NCBI RefSeq assembly: GCF_000425565.1
Contig: NZ_AUDR01000017.1
Coordinates: forward strand, 1-64,000
DNA: 64,000 nucleotides
Reading direction: 5' to 3'
Origin: Tepidiphilus margaritifer DSM 15129
Lineage (GTDB): Bacteria; Pseudomonadota; Gammaproteobacteria; Burkholderiales; Rhodocyclaceae
Part shown: positions 16,686 through 26,000 of the stretch, in pieces
Numbering within the stretch: position 1 is the first letter of the stretch
Layout of the letters: each line of letters opens with the position of its first letter
Translations under genes and position numbers: made by a program
The notes under the pieces: model-generated
Databases searched by the model: none
Told to the model about the DNA's origin: nothing
What the model saw: the letters and a program-made list of their open reading frames with translations, nothing else

Positions 16686-18061
16686 CGGCTGCGCTCCGCC
16701 GCGGTGCGCCGTGCTTCGAGCCATTGTTCGAGGTAGTGGATCGAGACGCCTCCCTCGCGAAAGGGGCCGTCGTTCATCAGCTCGAAGTGCAGCGGGGCAT
16801 TGGTGTGGATGCCGTCGATGACGAGCTCCTGCAAGGCGCCGCGCATTTTGGCGATGGCACGCTCGCGCGTATCGGCGTGCGCGATCAGCTTGCCGATGAG
16901 CGAATCGTAGTGCGGCGGTACGCGATAGCCGGTGTAAATGTGCGAATCGACCCGCACGCCCGGGCCGCCAGGCGGGTGCCAGTGGGTGATGAGCCCGGGG
17001 CTGGGGGTGAATTTGTAGGGGTCTTCGGCGTTGATGCGGCATTCGATGGCGTGACCCTGCAGGGTGATGTCTTTCTGGCGGAACCAGAGCTTTTCGCCGG
17101 CGGCCACCCGGATCTGCGCTTGCACCAGGTCGATGCCCGTGATCATCTCGGTGACGGGATGTTCGACCTGGATACGGGTGTTCATCTCGATGAAGTAGAA
17201 CTCGCCGTTCTCGTAAAGGAATTCGAAGGTGCCGGCACCGCGGTAGCCGATGCGCCGGCAGGCATCGACGCAGCGCTCGCCGAGTGCGGCGATCTTCTTG
17301 CGGTCGATTCCCGGTGCCGGAGCCTCTTCCAGGATTTTCTGGTGGCGGCGCTGCATGGAGCAGTCGCGCTCGCCCAGCCACACGGCGTGGCCATGCTCGT
17401 CGGCGAGTACCTGGATCTCGATGTGGCGCGGGCGTTCGAGGTATTTCTCGAGATAGACGGTGGGATTGCCGAAGGCGGCCTGCGCCTCGGCTTTCGTCAT
17501 GGCCACGGCGTTCAGAAGCGCCGCCTCGGTGTGCACCACGCGCATGCCGCGTCCGCCGCCGCCGCCAGCCGCCTTGATGATGACGGGGTAGCCGATGCGT
17601 CGCGCGAGCGCAAGGATGGTATCGGGATCCTCGGGGAGCGCTCCCTCGGAGCCGGGCACGCAGGGCACGCCGGCTTCTTTCATTGCCGCCTTGGCGCTCA
17701 CCTTGTCACCCATGAGGCGGATGGTCTCTGGCCGTGGGCCGATGAAGACGAATCCTGAGGCTTCGACCCGCTGGGCGAAGTCGGCGTTCTCCGAGAGAAA
17801 ACCGTAGCCGGGATGGATCGCCTCGGCGTCGGTGACCTCGGCCGCGGCGATGATGGCCGGGATGTTGAGATAGCTTTGGCTCGAGGGGGCCGGGCCGATA
17901 CAGACGGATTCGTCGGCGAGCAGTACGTTCTTCGCCTCGCGATCGGCCTCGGAATGCACGGCCACGGTGCGGATCCCCAGCTCGCGGCAGGCGCGCAAAA
18001 TGCGCAGCGCGATCTCGCCACGGTTGGCGATCAGCACTTTCTTGAAAGGGGGGGCTTGCAT
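16682..18061 (-). CDS. accC: Acetyl-CoA carboxylase, biotin carboxylase subunit
   Basis: Carboxylates the biotin carried by AccB at the expense of ATP, the first half of malonyl-CoA synthesis for fatty acids. 459 residues. ATP-grasp features are all present: [20 protein letters not shown], the glycine loop [14 protein letters not shown], the [20 protein letters not shown] segment and [20 protein letters not shown] with the catalytic Glu/Asn/Arg residues. It follows accB by 14 bases in the same transcript and overlaps prmA. Confidence 0.97.
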   Translation of the reverse strand: MQAPPFKKVLIANRGEIALRILRACRELGIRTVAVHSEADREAKNVLLADESVCIGPAPSSQSYLNIPAIIAAAEVTDAEAIHPGYGFLSENADFAQRVEASGFVFIGPRPETIRLMGDKVSAKAAMKEAGVPCVPGSEGALPEDPDTILALARRIGYPVIIKAAGGGGGRGMRVVHTEAALLNAVAMTKAEAQAAFGNPTVYLEKYLERPRHIEIQVLADEHGHAVWLGERDCSMQRRHQKILEEAPAPGIDRKKIAALGERCVDACRRIGYRGAGTFEFLYENGEFYFIEMNTRIQVEHPVTEMITGIDLVQAQIRVAAGEKLWFRQKDITLQGHAIECRINAEDPYKFTPSPGLITHWHPPGGPGVRVDSHIYTGYRVPPHYDSLIGKLIAHADTRERAIAKMRGALQELVIDGIHTNAPLHFELMNDGPFREGGVSIHYLEQWLEARRTAAERSR

Positions 18062-18075
18062 CGGGACGAGTTCCT

Positions 18076-18543
18076 TCAGGAGATCACGAAGAGCGGCTGA
18101 CCATATTCGACCGGCTCACCGTTCTCCACCAGAATGGCGGTGACGGTCCCGGCCACGTCGGATTCGATCTCGTTCATGAGCTTCATCGCTTCGATGATGC
18201 ACAGCCGGTCGCCCGGTTTGACCTTGCTGCCCACTTCGACGAAGGGCGGCGCGGTGGGCGAGGGGGCGCGGTAGAAAGTGCCGACCATGGGGGATTTGAC
18301 GATGTGTCCGGCCGGCAGCGCCGCCTCGGCGGCTGCGGTGGGCTCGGTGGCGGCGGCGACGGCCTGCGGGGCCACCGGCACGGGAGAGGCGACGACGGTA
18401 GGGCCGGCAGGCGCGGGCATGGTGACGTTGGTGGGTGGGTGTTTGGCGATGCGAACCTTTTCTTCGCCTTCGGTGATTTCGAGTTCGGCGATGCCCGATT
18501 CTTGTACGAGGTCGATGAGTTTCTTGATTTTGCGCAGGTCCAT
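18076..18543 (-). CDS. accB: Biotin carboxyl carrier protein of acetyl-CoA carboxylase
   Basis: Carries the biotin that shuttles CO2 between AccC and the carboxyltransferase. 155 residues: a short N-terminal helix ([20 protein letters not shown]), a Pro/Ala/Val-rich linker (about residues 40-78) and the biotinyl domain with the biotinylated Lys in [12 protein letters not shown], followed by [20 protein letters not shown]. It lies between aroQ and accC, the usual place in proteobacteria. Confidence 0.97.
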   Translation of the reverse strand: MDLRKIKKLIDLVQESGIAELEITEGEEKVRIAKHPPTNVTMPAPAGPTVVASPVPVAPQAVAAATEPTAAAEAALPAGHIVKSPMVGTFYRAPSPTAPPFVEVGSKVKPGDRLCIIEAMKLMNEIESDVAGTVTAILVENGEPVEYGQPLFVIS

Positions 18544-18572
18544 GGGGGTTTCCGCGTCGAAAGGGAAGGAAT

Positions 18573-19055
18573 TCAGGAGGAAGTGCCCAAAACACGCAGG
18601 GCATACTCGAGCGCCGCTTCATAACCATGGGCGCCCAGGCCGCAGATGACGCCGACGGCCCGATCGGAAAGGTAAGAATGGCGCCGGAAGGGCTCCCGGG
18701 CGTGGATGTTGGAGAGGTGCACTTCGATGAAGGGAATGCTCACGGCGGCGAACGCATCGCGCAGCGCCACACTGGTGTGCGTGTAGGCGCCGGGATTGAT
18801 GAGGATGAAGTCTACGCCTTCTTCCATCGCCGCCTGGATGCGGTCGACGAGCTCGCCTTCGTGGTTGCTCTGAAAGGATTCGAGGCGGGCGCCGGCGGCT
18901 TGCGCCCGCGCTTCGAGCCGGGCGTGAATGTCGGAGAGGGTGGTGTGCCCGTAGATTTCGGGTTCGCGCACGCCGAGCAGGTTGAGATTGGGGCCGTGAA
19001 GGACGAGAATGCGCGGCACCGGTACTTCATCGGTGCCGGAGGACGGATCTTGCAT
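18573..19055 (-). CDS. aroQ: 3-dehydroquinate dehydratase, type II
   Basis: Dehydrates 3-dehydroquinate in the shikimate pathway that feeds chorismate and so the trp genes of this window. Type II enzymes are short dodecamer-forming flavodoxin-like proteins; signatures [22 protein letters not shown] (shown in part), the [12 protein letters not shown] motif, [16 protein letters not shown] and [19 protein letters not shown] are present. I use ATG 19055 ([11 protein letters not shown]), which has GGAG upstream; a GTG 36 bases further in, giving VPRILVLHG, matches the common N terminus and may be the true start. First gene ahead of accB with a 29-base gap. Confidence 0.94.
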   Translation of the reverse strand: MQDPSSGTDEVPVPRILVLHGPNLNLLGVREPEIYGHTTLSDIHARLEARAQAAGARLESFQSNHEGELVDRIQAAMEEGVDFILINPGAYTHTSVALRDAFAAVSIPFIEVHLSNIHAREPFRRHSYLSDRAVGVICGLGAHGYEAALEYALRVLGTSS

Positions 19056-19143
19056 CGTGCCCGCTCCGGGTTTCGTGGTCGAAACCCGAAGTTTGCCGCA
19101 AATCGCCGACAAAATCTACCGGCGGGCACGCGCAGGAGGCCGG

Positions 19144-19557
19144 TCAGCGCGGCACGACCGTATTGCCGATGACGCGAACCTTCTGGCCGGACCGGACCGT
19201 GGGGGTTTGGTCGGTACGTACGGAACGGTAGGTTCCATCGTCCATGCGCACGACGATCTCGTATTCTTCGTCCGATTGCAGGCGGCGTTGGATCTCGCGA
19301 CCGGCGAGCGCACCACCCACCACGCCGACGACGGTCGCTGCCGTCTTGCCTTTGCCCGAACCGATTTGATGCCCGACGAGGCCGCCGGCCACACCGCCCG
19401 CCACCGCTCCGAGTACGCCCGGGGAGTCGCGTTTGACGACGTGAATCGAATCGACGACGCCGCAGTCGGGGCACGAGGCCGTTCCCTGGGCATGGGCGAG
19501 GCTCACGCCGAAGCACAAGAAGAACGACAGAAAAAGGTGTCGCAACGAAAGGGGCAT
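19144..19557 (-). CDS. Secreted glycine-zipper 2TM protein
   Basis: 137 residues with an N-terminal signal peptide (LFLSFFLCFGVSLAHAQ, cleavage near residue 24), two cysteines in SCPDCG, a glycine-zipper segment GVLGAVAGGVAGGLVGHQIG and a second VVGVVGGALAGREIQRR, then a small beta domain (EIVVRMDDGTYRSVRTDQ). It belongs to the SlyB/17 kDa-antigen-like group, but here without a lipobox. It is inserted between the tlpA-like gene and aroQ. Function beyond envelope association is unknown; it is a paralogue-like partner of the protein at 14391-14864. Confidence 0.78.
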   Translation of the reverse strand: MPLSLRHLFLSFFLCFGVSLAHAQGTASCPDCGVVDSIHVVKRDSPGVLGAVAGGVAGGLVGHQIGSGKGKTAATVVGVVGGALAGREIQRRLQSDEEYEIVVRMDDGTYRSVRTDQTPTVRSGQKVRVIGNTVVPR

Positions 19558-19646
19558 GGCTGTCTCCTAGAGTGGGAAATCTCATTTCATCATAGCATGT
19601 GCCAGAGGAGGCGTTCCCCGAATGGTGCAAGGAGATGTTGCCGGAA

Positions 19647-20234
19647 TCAGGGGGGTGTAGTCCCGGTAGCGAGGGCAGCCTTGATCCAGCCGTCGAGTTT
19701 TTCCTTGGTCACGGGGCCGACGTGGGCGGCGACCTGTTCATCCTCGGGGTCGATCACGAGGGTGAAAGGCAGGACACGGCGGCGGTTGCCCAGGGGGACG
19801 GTGAGATCGAGGAGCGAGGGTGGAGCGAGGAGGACGGGATAGGGCAAGGGGGTGTGTTCGAGATAGCGGCGCACGGCCTCTTTGTCGTCGAGCGCGAGGC
19901 CGAGGAATTGTACCTCCTCTTCCTTCCATGCGCGGCTAGCGGCGGCGAGCAGCGGCAGCTCGGCGCGGCAGGGAGGACACCACGTGGCCCAGAAATTGAT
20001 CACCCGCACGCGCTCGCGCCAGTCTTCGGCGATGCGCCTGGGGGTGCCGTCGGGCTCTTGCAGCTTGGTGTAGACGAGGCGGGAGAGCGCTGCGTGCGCC
20101 GCCGGGTCGACCCGGGGCCGGGCGAGCCACAAGAGCGCGCCGCCCAGACCCAAGGCAGCGAGTGCGGCGAGCAGCCGCCGGCGTCGTCGGGAGGGAGGAG
20201 GCGTCTCCTCCCGATCGCTGGGTGCCATCGTCAT
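19647..20234 (-). CDS. TlpA-like membrane-anchored thiol:disulfide oxidoreductase
   Basis: 195 residues: a basic cytoplasmic N terminus, one membrane anchor (about residues 21-38) and a thioredoxin fold facing the periplasm with active-site WATWCPPCRAE (Cys86, Cys89). This is the TlpA/ResA type that keeps periplasmic thiols reduced, for example in cytochrome c assembly. The start overlaps the stop of the upstream hypothetical gene (ATGA); a second in-frame ATG lies two codons on. The family is frequently upstream of aroQ-accBC in betaproteobacteria. Confidence 0.87.
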   Translation of the reverse strand: MTMAPSDREETPPPSRRRRRLLAALAALGLGGALLWLARPRVDPAAHAALSRLVYTKLQEPDGTPRRIAEDWRERVRVINFWATWCPPCRAELPLLAAASRAWKEEEVQFLGLALDDKEAVRRYLEHTPLPYPVLLAPPSLLDLTVPLGNRRRVLPFTLVIDPEDEQVAAHVGPVTKEKLDGWIKAALATGTTPP

Positions 20235-20842
20235 GGGGTGGCCGGAGACAGGGAAGTGGGCGGTTCGAGCAAGGCGAGGACGGCCGGCAGCCGCGCCCGG
20301 TGTTCGCTGCGTTTGAGGTTGCGCTCGCTCGCCAGAGGCCAGATGCGCAGGCTCACCGGCACGCCGTGCCAGTCGAACTCGAAGATCGTCTCGGGTTCTT
20401 TGGCGCCACCGGCGCGCGGGGTATGGACGTCAAAACGCAGCCAGGGGTGGTTGAGCAGGAAGATCTCGACCTCCTTGGCGCTCTCGGCGTAGAGGTCGAG
20501 GTCGACGACCGACAGCGGCCCGGCGGTGCCCTCGAGCACGTGGCCCACGAGGTAGGTGCTCCAGGGTTCGAGCCAGCGCATCACTTCGGCCGCAGCGCGG
20601 CGCATGCGCTCGAGCCGTTCGGCGTCGTCCTCGTCCTGGTATTCGGCGGCGCGGCGCGCGAGCGCCTCCTCGATCGCCTCGTTGGTCGGCAGCATGGTAC
20701 GCGGCGACAACCCGAGCTGCTTGACGGCCTTGCGCTTGGCGAGCGCATAGTCGCGGATGCCTTCATCGTAGATGAGCCGCGCGGCGAGCTCGGCGATCTC
20801 TTCGCGGGCGTCGAGCGATTCGAAGGTACGATTGGTGGGCAT
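20231..20842 (-). CDS. Conserved-looking hypothetical protein
   Basis: 203 residues from ATG 20842 (MPTNRTFESLDAREEIAELA); an in-frame ATG at 20878 is an alternative and neither has a strong ribosome-binding site. The first half is helical and charged (AARLIYDEGIRDYALAKRKA, LGLSPRTMLPTNEAIEEALA); the second half contains PLSVVDLDLYAESAKEVEIF, resembling the acidic motif of nucleotidyltransferase-fold proteins, but that is only a resemblance. It is transcribed with the tlpA-like gene and divergently from mpl, 75 bases away. I do not recognise a function. Confidence 0.7.
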   Translation of the reverse strand: MPTNRTFESLDAREEIAELAARLIYDEGIRDYALAKRKAVKQLGLSPRTMLPTNEAIEEALARRAAEYQDEDDAERLERMRRAAAEVMRWLEPWSTYLVGHVLEGTAGPLSVVDLDLYAESAKEVEIFLLNHPWLRFDVHTPRAGGAKEPETIFEFDWHGVPVSLRIWPLASERNLKRSEHRARLPAVLALLEPPTSLSPATP

Positions 20843-20917
20843 CGGGTGTTCCACGGGTTGTGCGGGATCGGAGGGCATTTTACCATCGACGTTTTTCCGA
20901 GCAGGATGAAACGAGCG

Positions 20918-22288
20918 ATGCGTATCCATGTGTTGGGGATCGGAGGCACCTTCATGGGCAGCCTCGCGCTTTTGGCGCGGCAGGCCGGGCACGAGGTCAG
21001 CGGCTGTGATGCGAACGTGTATCCGCCCATGTCCGAGCTGCTCGAGGCCGAGGGGATCGATTGGATCGAGGGATACGAGGCGGGGCAGGCGAATCTGCCC
21101 GCGGAGGTGTTCGTGGTGGGCAACGCCATCTCGCGGGGCAATCCTCTGCTCGAGGAGATCCTCGACCGGGGTCTGCCCTACGTCTCCGGGCCGCAGTGGC
21201 TGGCCGAGCACATTCTGCCCGGCCGCTGGACGCTGGCGGTGGCGGGCACGCACGGCAAGACGACCACGAGTTCGATGCTTGCCTGGATCCTCGAAGCGAA
21301 CGGGCTCGCGCCGGGTTTTCTCATCGGGGGAGTGCCGGGAAATTTCGCCCGTTCGTCGCAGCTGGGGGCGGGGCCGTTCTTCGTGATCGAGGCCGACGAG
21401 TATGACACGGCGTTTTGCGACAAGCGGGCGAAGTTCGTGCATTATCGGCCGCGCACGGCAATTCTCAACAACCTGGAGTTCGACCACGCGGACATCTACC
21501 CCGATCTGGCAGCGATCGAGACGCAGTTCCACCATCTGGTGCGCACGATGCCGCGCTCGGGGCGCATCGTGGCGCTCGCCGGCGAACCGGCGCTCGAACG
21601 GGTGCTTGCCCGCGGCTGCTGGTCGCAGGTGGAGCGCTTCGGCCCGATGCCGGGACCGGAGGCGGAATGGACGGTGGCGGTCGCGGAAGACGGCGCTTCG
21701 GCCGAGTTCTTTCTCGAGGGGCGCCCGCTGGGCGAGATCGCGCTGCCGGTGCCGGGGCGGCACAACGCGCTCGATGCGCTCGCGGCGCTTGCCGCGGCGC
21801 GCCACGTCGGGGTACGCCCGCAGGATGGGCTCGCGGCACTGGCCGAATTCCGCGGCGTGCGTCGGCGGCTGGAGCGGCGCGGGGTCGTGGCAGGCGTGGC
21901 GGTCTATGACGATTTCGCCCATCATCCCACGGCGATCCGCGAGACGATCGCCGCGCTGCGTCCGCGCGTGTCGGGGCGTTTGATCGCGGTCTTCGAGCCG
22001 CGCTCGAACACGATGAAACTGGGCGTGATGCGCGCGGCCTTGCCCGAGGCGCTCGCCGGGGCGGATCTCGTGCATTGCTACGCCAAAGGGTTGAGCTGGG
22101 ACGCCCGTGAGGCGCTGGCACCACTCGGTGAACGGGTGACGGTGGGCGAGGAGATCGAGGCGTTCGTGGCCGGGATCGTGGCACAAGCGCGCCCGGGTGA
22201 TGCCATCCTCGTGATGAGCAACGGTGGGTTCGAGGGCATCCACGAGCGGTTGCTCACTGCGCTCGCCGCGCGCGAGGGAGCATCATGA
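20918..22288 (+). CDS. mpl: UDP-N-acetylmuramate:L-Ala-gamma-D-Glu-meso-DAP ligase
   Basis: Recycles the murein tripeptide by ligating it to UDP-MurNAc. It is a Mur ligase relative: N-terminal MRIHVLGIGGTFMGSLALLA, P-loop [14 protein letters not shown], the central ATP-site motif EADEYDTAFCDKR and NNLEFDHADIYPD, which distinguish Mpl from MurC, and the C-terminal FEPRSNTMKLG. Start ATG 20918 (spacing about 11 from AGGA) is preferred; ATG 20906 adds four residues. The stop overlaps the downstream glycosylase gene. Together with the dcw cluster it indicates active peptidoglycan turnover. Confidence 0.95.
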   Translation: MRIHVLGIGGTFMGSLALLARQAGHEVSGCDANVYPPMSELLEAEGIDWIEGYEAGQANLPAEVFVVGNAISRGNPLLEEILDRGLPYVSGPQWLAEHILPGRWTLAVAGTHGKTTTSSMLAWILEANGLAPGFLIGGVPGNFARSSQLGAGPFFVIEADEYDTAFCDKRAKFVHYRPRTAILNNLEFDHADIYPDLAAIETQFHHLVRTMPRSGRIVALAGEPALERVLARGCWSQVERFGPMPGPEAEWTVAVAEDGASAEFFLEGRPLGEIALPVPGRHNALDALAALAAARHVGVRPQDGLAALAEFRGVRRRLERRGVVAGVAVYDDFAHHPTAIRETIAALRPRVSGRLIAVFEPRSNTMKLGVMRAALPEALAGADLVHCYAKGLSWDAREALAPLGERVTVGEEIEAFVAGIVAQARPGDAILVMSNGGFEGIHERLLTALAAREGAS

Positions 22289-22917
22289 GCGAAGAGGGAA
22301 TGGCCCCTGCATGGTGGGAAGAAGCCTGCGCGGCGCTCGTGACCCGTGATGCCGAGCTCGCGCCCTTGATCCTGCAGGCGAGGCCGCCGGCCGTGACGTC
22401 CTCGGGCGATGCATTTACCACGCTCGCCCGGGCGATCGTCGGGCAGCAGCTGTCGGTGAAAGCCGCACGTCGGGTCTGGGAACGGCTGGAGGAGGGGGTG
22501 GGATCGGTCTCGCCGCAGACCGTGCTCCAGGCGGGAGCAGCACGCCTGCGCGAAGCGGGCCTATCCGGCGCGAAGGCGTCTTGGCTCGTCGATCTGGCGG
22601 AGCATTTTGCCGCCGGGCGGCTCGACCCCCGGTGCTGGCGGGAGATGGACGACGAGACGATCGTGCGCACACTGATCGCCGTGCGCGGGATAGGGCGGTG
22701 GACGGCGGAGATGTTTCTCATTTTCCACCTGTGGCGGCCGGACGTGTGGCCGATCGACGACCTGGGGCTGCGCCGGGCGCTCGTGCGCCATGCGGGTCTG
22801 CCGGAGAAGGCGCCGCGGCGGGTGTGGCTCGAGGCCGGCGAGCGCTGGCGTCCGTGGCGCACGGCGGCGACGTGGATCCTCTGGCGCAGCCTGGAGGCGG
22901 CGCCGGTGATCTATTGA
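22285..22917 (+). CDS. DNA-3-methyladenine glycosylase II (AlkA/HhH-GPD family)
   Basis: Base-excision repair glycosylase for alkylated purines. 210 residues, lacking the N-terminal AlkA regulatory domain, as in the short MagIII/AlkA2-like enzymes. TLARAIVGQQLSVKAARRVW (about 46-65) is the conserved entry helix, VRGIGRWTAEMFLIF (133-147) the helix-hairpin-helix and PIDDLGLRRAL contains the catalytic aspartate (Asp158/159). ATG 22285 overlaps the mpl stop by four bases. It is the last core gene before the accessory insertion; a weak hairpin with a T run at 23025-23045 is its only terminator candidate. Confidence 0.92.
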   Translation: MSEEGMAPAWWEEACAALVTRDAELAPLILQARPPAVTSSGDAFTTLARAIVGQQLSVKAARRVWERLEEGVGSVSPQTVLQAGAARLREAGLSGAKASWLVDLAEHFAAGRLDPRCWREMDDETIVRTLIAVRGIGRWTAEMFLIFHLWRPDVWPIDDLGLRRALVRHAGLPEKAPRRVWLEAGERWRPWRTAATWILWRSLEAAPVIY

Positions 22918-23014
22918 ACCTTGATCTCTTGTTCGACCGAAATTCATAACATTTTAATTTATCAAGTTTTTTCTCCCGCCGCCGTAAACATTCGAGTTTG
23001 GATCGACGGTAGGT

Positions 23015-23046
23015 GTCATGTCCTGCACGATTGCGTGCTGTTTTTA
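23015..23046. repeat. Left copy of a 32-base imperfect direct repeat flanking the insertion
   Basis: Aligns without gaps to 30063-30094, 26 of 32 bases identical, with ACGATTGCGT (23027-23036) exact in both. It contains a hairpin GCACG-ATTG-CGTGC at 23025-23038 followed by TGTTTTTA, and overlaps the stop codon of the helicase gene. The left flank (22918-23014) is AT-rich and empty. Confidence 0.75.
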
Positions 23047-26000
23047 CTCGGTCAACTCGTCATCGGATGTCTTGGCTAACAACAGGGTATTGAGCAGGTT
23101 CAGCTCGTTCGAGGCCATGAAGTAACGGTCGTCGAAAACGAGATCCAACTTCAGCGGACTGACCCGGCCAACCGCCGCAGCCCAAGGGAACGACTCGTAG
23201 CGGGGCAGCGGCGGGATGATGGCCGATCCCGCATTCAGCGTATTCCCAAGCGCTTCCTGCCAAAGTGGCTGGTCTTCCAGGAAAAACGTCTCTCCTTCCT
23301 GCCGCGTTTCAGCGTGCACAAAGAAATAGTATCCCGCCGGGATGGCGACCCAGGTGTTCGGGGATTTGAGATCCTTGAGCGTACGAAACTCGTTGGCCGC
23401 GTCGTGCTGGTTGCGCTGCAGCAGTCGTAGCAAGCTCTGCGCGGCATTGCGCATGGCAGGTGGAAACTCTTTCGACTGATCGATCTCGTAGAGCTGACCA
23501 ATGAGTGCGCGACTTGCGTTCGTGAGCTGAGTCTCATGCCCCTCGAACGCAAAGACTTCCTGCTTCTCGAAGCCTTCCCAGGACTCGACCACGACCGGCC
23601 CCGAAAAATACATGTGATCGGGGATGCTGGTGCCTTCTACGGCAGCCGTCAGCAGTGAGCCAACCGGGTTGGCCGCTACCCGAAGAAGTCGTTCCACATA
23701 GTCCGCCTTGACCATCGAGCGACCGTCCGCGTCCCGTTTGGCGACGCCATTGAGGCGCGCGTGAGAGAAGAGTTCTGCCACATTGTCCCTTGCACGTGCG
23801 GCCAGAGCGATGAGATGCCGATTGGTGTTCGATGCCATGAAAATATCCGCCTCGCGCACGAATTCGGCGACGTGCTGCGACATGAGGCTGATGAGTTCCT
23901 CCGTGCCGACCGCCCCCACGGGAACCAGCGCAAGGGGTTGCCTGAGACCGGCATCGCCCGTGATCCGCGTGTAGATGCTCGAGCGCAGCATGACCAACAG
24001 GGTCATCAGGTCCAGGGACTGACGCAGCCACTGCCGCTTGTCCATTTCCCCGTCGCAGACCACGTAGTCATCCACCAGCATGACCAGGTGCCGTGGTACC
24101 CGGTCCCCGGATACTTGGGCCCCCGTCTCGTCCGTATACATGCCCCGCCCCCGGTAAATGAGCTGGGCAATTTCCATCAGTGCCGCCTCGATGTTGAATC
24201 GCGGTACACTCGCGATGATCCAGTCGGTCAAAGGAAAAGACACCCCGCGCGCGCCCGATGAGGTCATGAGGAACACTTTCACGGTGTCGCGCACCTTGGG
24301 GTCGACGAGCTCTCGACGGCGGAAACCTGGCACCGACGAGTCCAGGATCTGGACGTTTTCGAGGTTCAGACCGTCTTCTTTGTGCTCTTCTACCAGCGTG
24401 TTACGCAATTGCCGCAGGAAGAGCTTGTCTTGGGCGAAGTAGATGACTTGACGCGCATTGGCCTGCAACGCCTTGAGAATCTGACGGACTGCGCCTGCGA
24501 GCATCGCCTCTCCCGCGGCGGTTCGGATGGCTTCGCGTGGGGTCTGGGGCTTGCCGAAGCTCTTTTCTTTGGTGCTCATCCCCAGTTTTACGGCCGACAA
24601 CTGAACCCGGTAGTGCAAGTACAGGTTGCTTGCCGGAAAGCTGTTGGTCATGACGTGCAGCGTGTCGCGCCTGCCCGTTCCCACCTTGACCTTCGTTGCC
24701 GCCAACCTGAAGGGAAGACGCCCCGCAGACTTCGAGACCAGCACCTTGTCCGGGGCACGCTCACCGGCGTTGAGGTAACTGTCGAGCACCACCTCGTTAC
24801 CCAAAGACGCATCGGAGATGACGAGCGAGACCGTAAACGGACAGGGTTCGTCCTCGAAGCAGTCGATGAATTCACGCTGAAGCCACGTGGCGATGGCATG
24901 AACGAAACGGGCCCCCGCGCCATCGCCGGCAAGCTCATCGACCATGACCACGATCGTTGGCATCCGTTTGGCAAAACCCCTTCGTTCTGCGATACCGGCT
25001 GCGGTAGAGGCCTTATTGACGAAGAGGCTGGACAAGGCGTCGATGGTGGTCTTGGCGTTGTCTCGATCGCGCAATCCTTGCAAGGCTGCCGTGAGCACCA
25101 AGCGGTTGACGTCGGGGTTCTCCTCGAGAAGCGTCCTCGATATCTCGGCCATCCCTCTCAATACACCGATGAGTGTGCGATCCTTGACGAGATCTTCGTG
25201 CTCGGACAGCGTGTCCTTGAGCAGACGAGTGGAGGCATGATGGGTGTCGATTTCCTGCTCTTGCTCTGGATCGAGCACCAGGATGGCTCCCTTGGGCTTG
25301 ATCAGGTTCGGCACCCCGTCGGCCACCACGGCTCCGTCGATGTGGCGCGGGGTGTCGAGTCCCCGTTTCACCTGTTCGTCGTGCCAGCGCTTTGCTGCCG
25401 AGATGAGCGCAGCGTTGGTCGTGACCGTTAGGATGCCCGTTGGCAGGCCCTCGTGACGGGCCATGCCATGGGTGACTTCCCGGTTGATGACGACCCGCGG
25501 GCTCACGTACAGGAACAGAAACCCGTCTTGCTTCTTGCTGAGGTAAGATCGCAAGGCGGTCGTTTTTCCAATGCCGGGATTACCCTCGAGGGCAATGACG
25601 TTTAGCCTGCCCGGCCTTGCGCAGCGCATCGCGGCGACGATGGAAGCCGCGTGCACGTCACGCAGCGAGATCTTTTCCCTCGATTCCATGATCTCCTGCA
25701 TGACCGTGCCCACGGCGTGCTTTACGGATCCCCCGAAATACCGTTGCAGCTCGGGGCGCTCGTCGACCAGCGCCAAGGCTTCGTCCAACGTCAACCCGTC
25801 GGTCGGGTTATGGAACCCTTTGACCTGCTCGTCGAATTCGAATACGTAGTCTTCTCCCGGCTGCGGCATCGAGCGCAGCGCCTTCATGCCGGACCGGAGC
25901 TCCTTGGGCAGTTTCATCACTACGCCCTTGAACACACGCTCGATGAGTTCCACCAGCCCGTCCTCGTCGCCGTCGGCGAGTTTTTCGGTGTTCCGGTAGG

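Noticed and set aside
23025-23046. Strong rho-independent terminator for the alkA-type gene
   Set aside because: The stem is only five base pairs and the hairpin is better explained as part of the flanking direct repeat, though weak termination is possible.
23761-25431. Plus-strand frames inside the helicase gene that might be separate accessory genes
   Set aside because: They lie entirely opposite the helicase motifs, lack ribosome-binding sites and have no recognisable domain.
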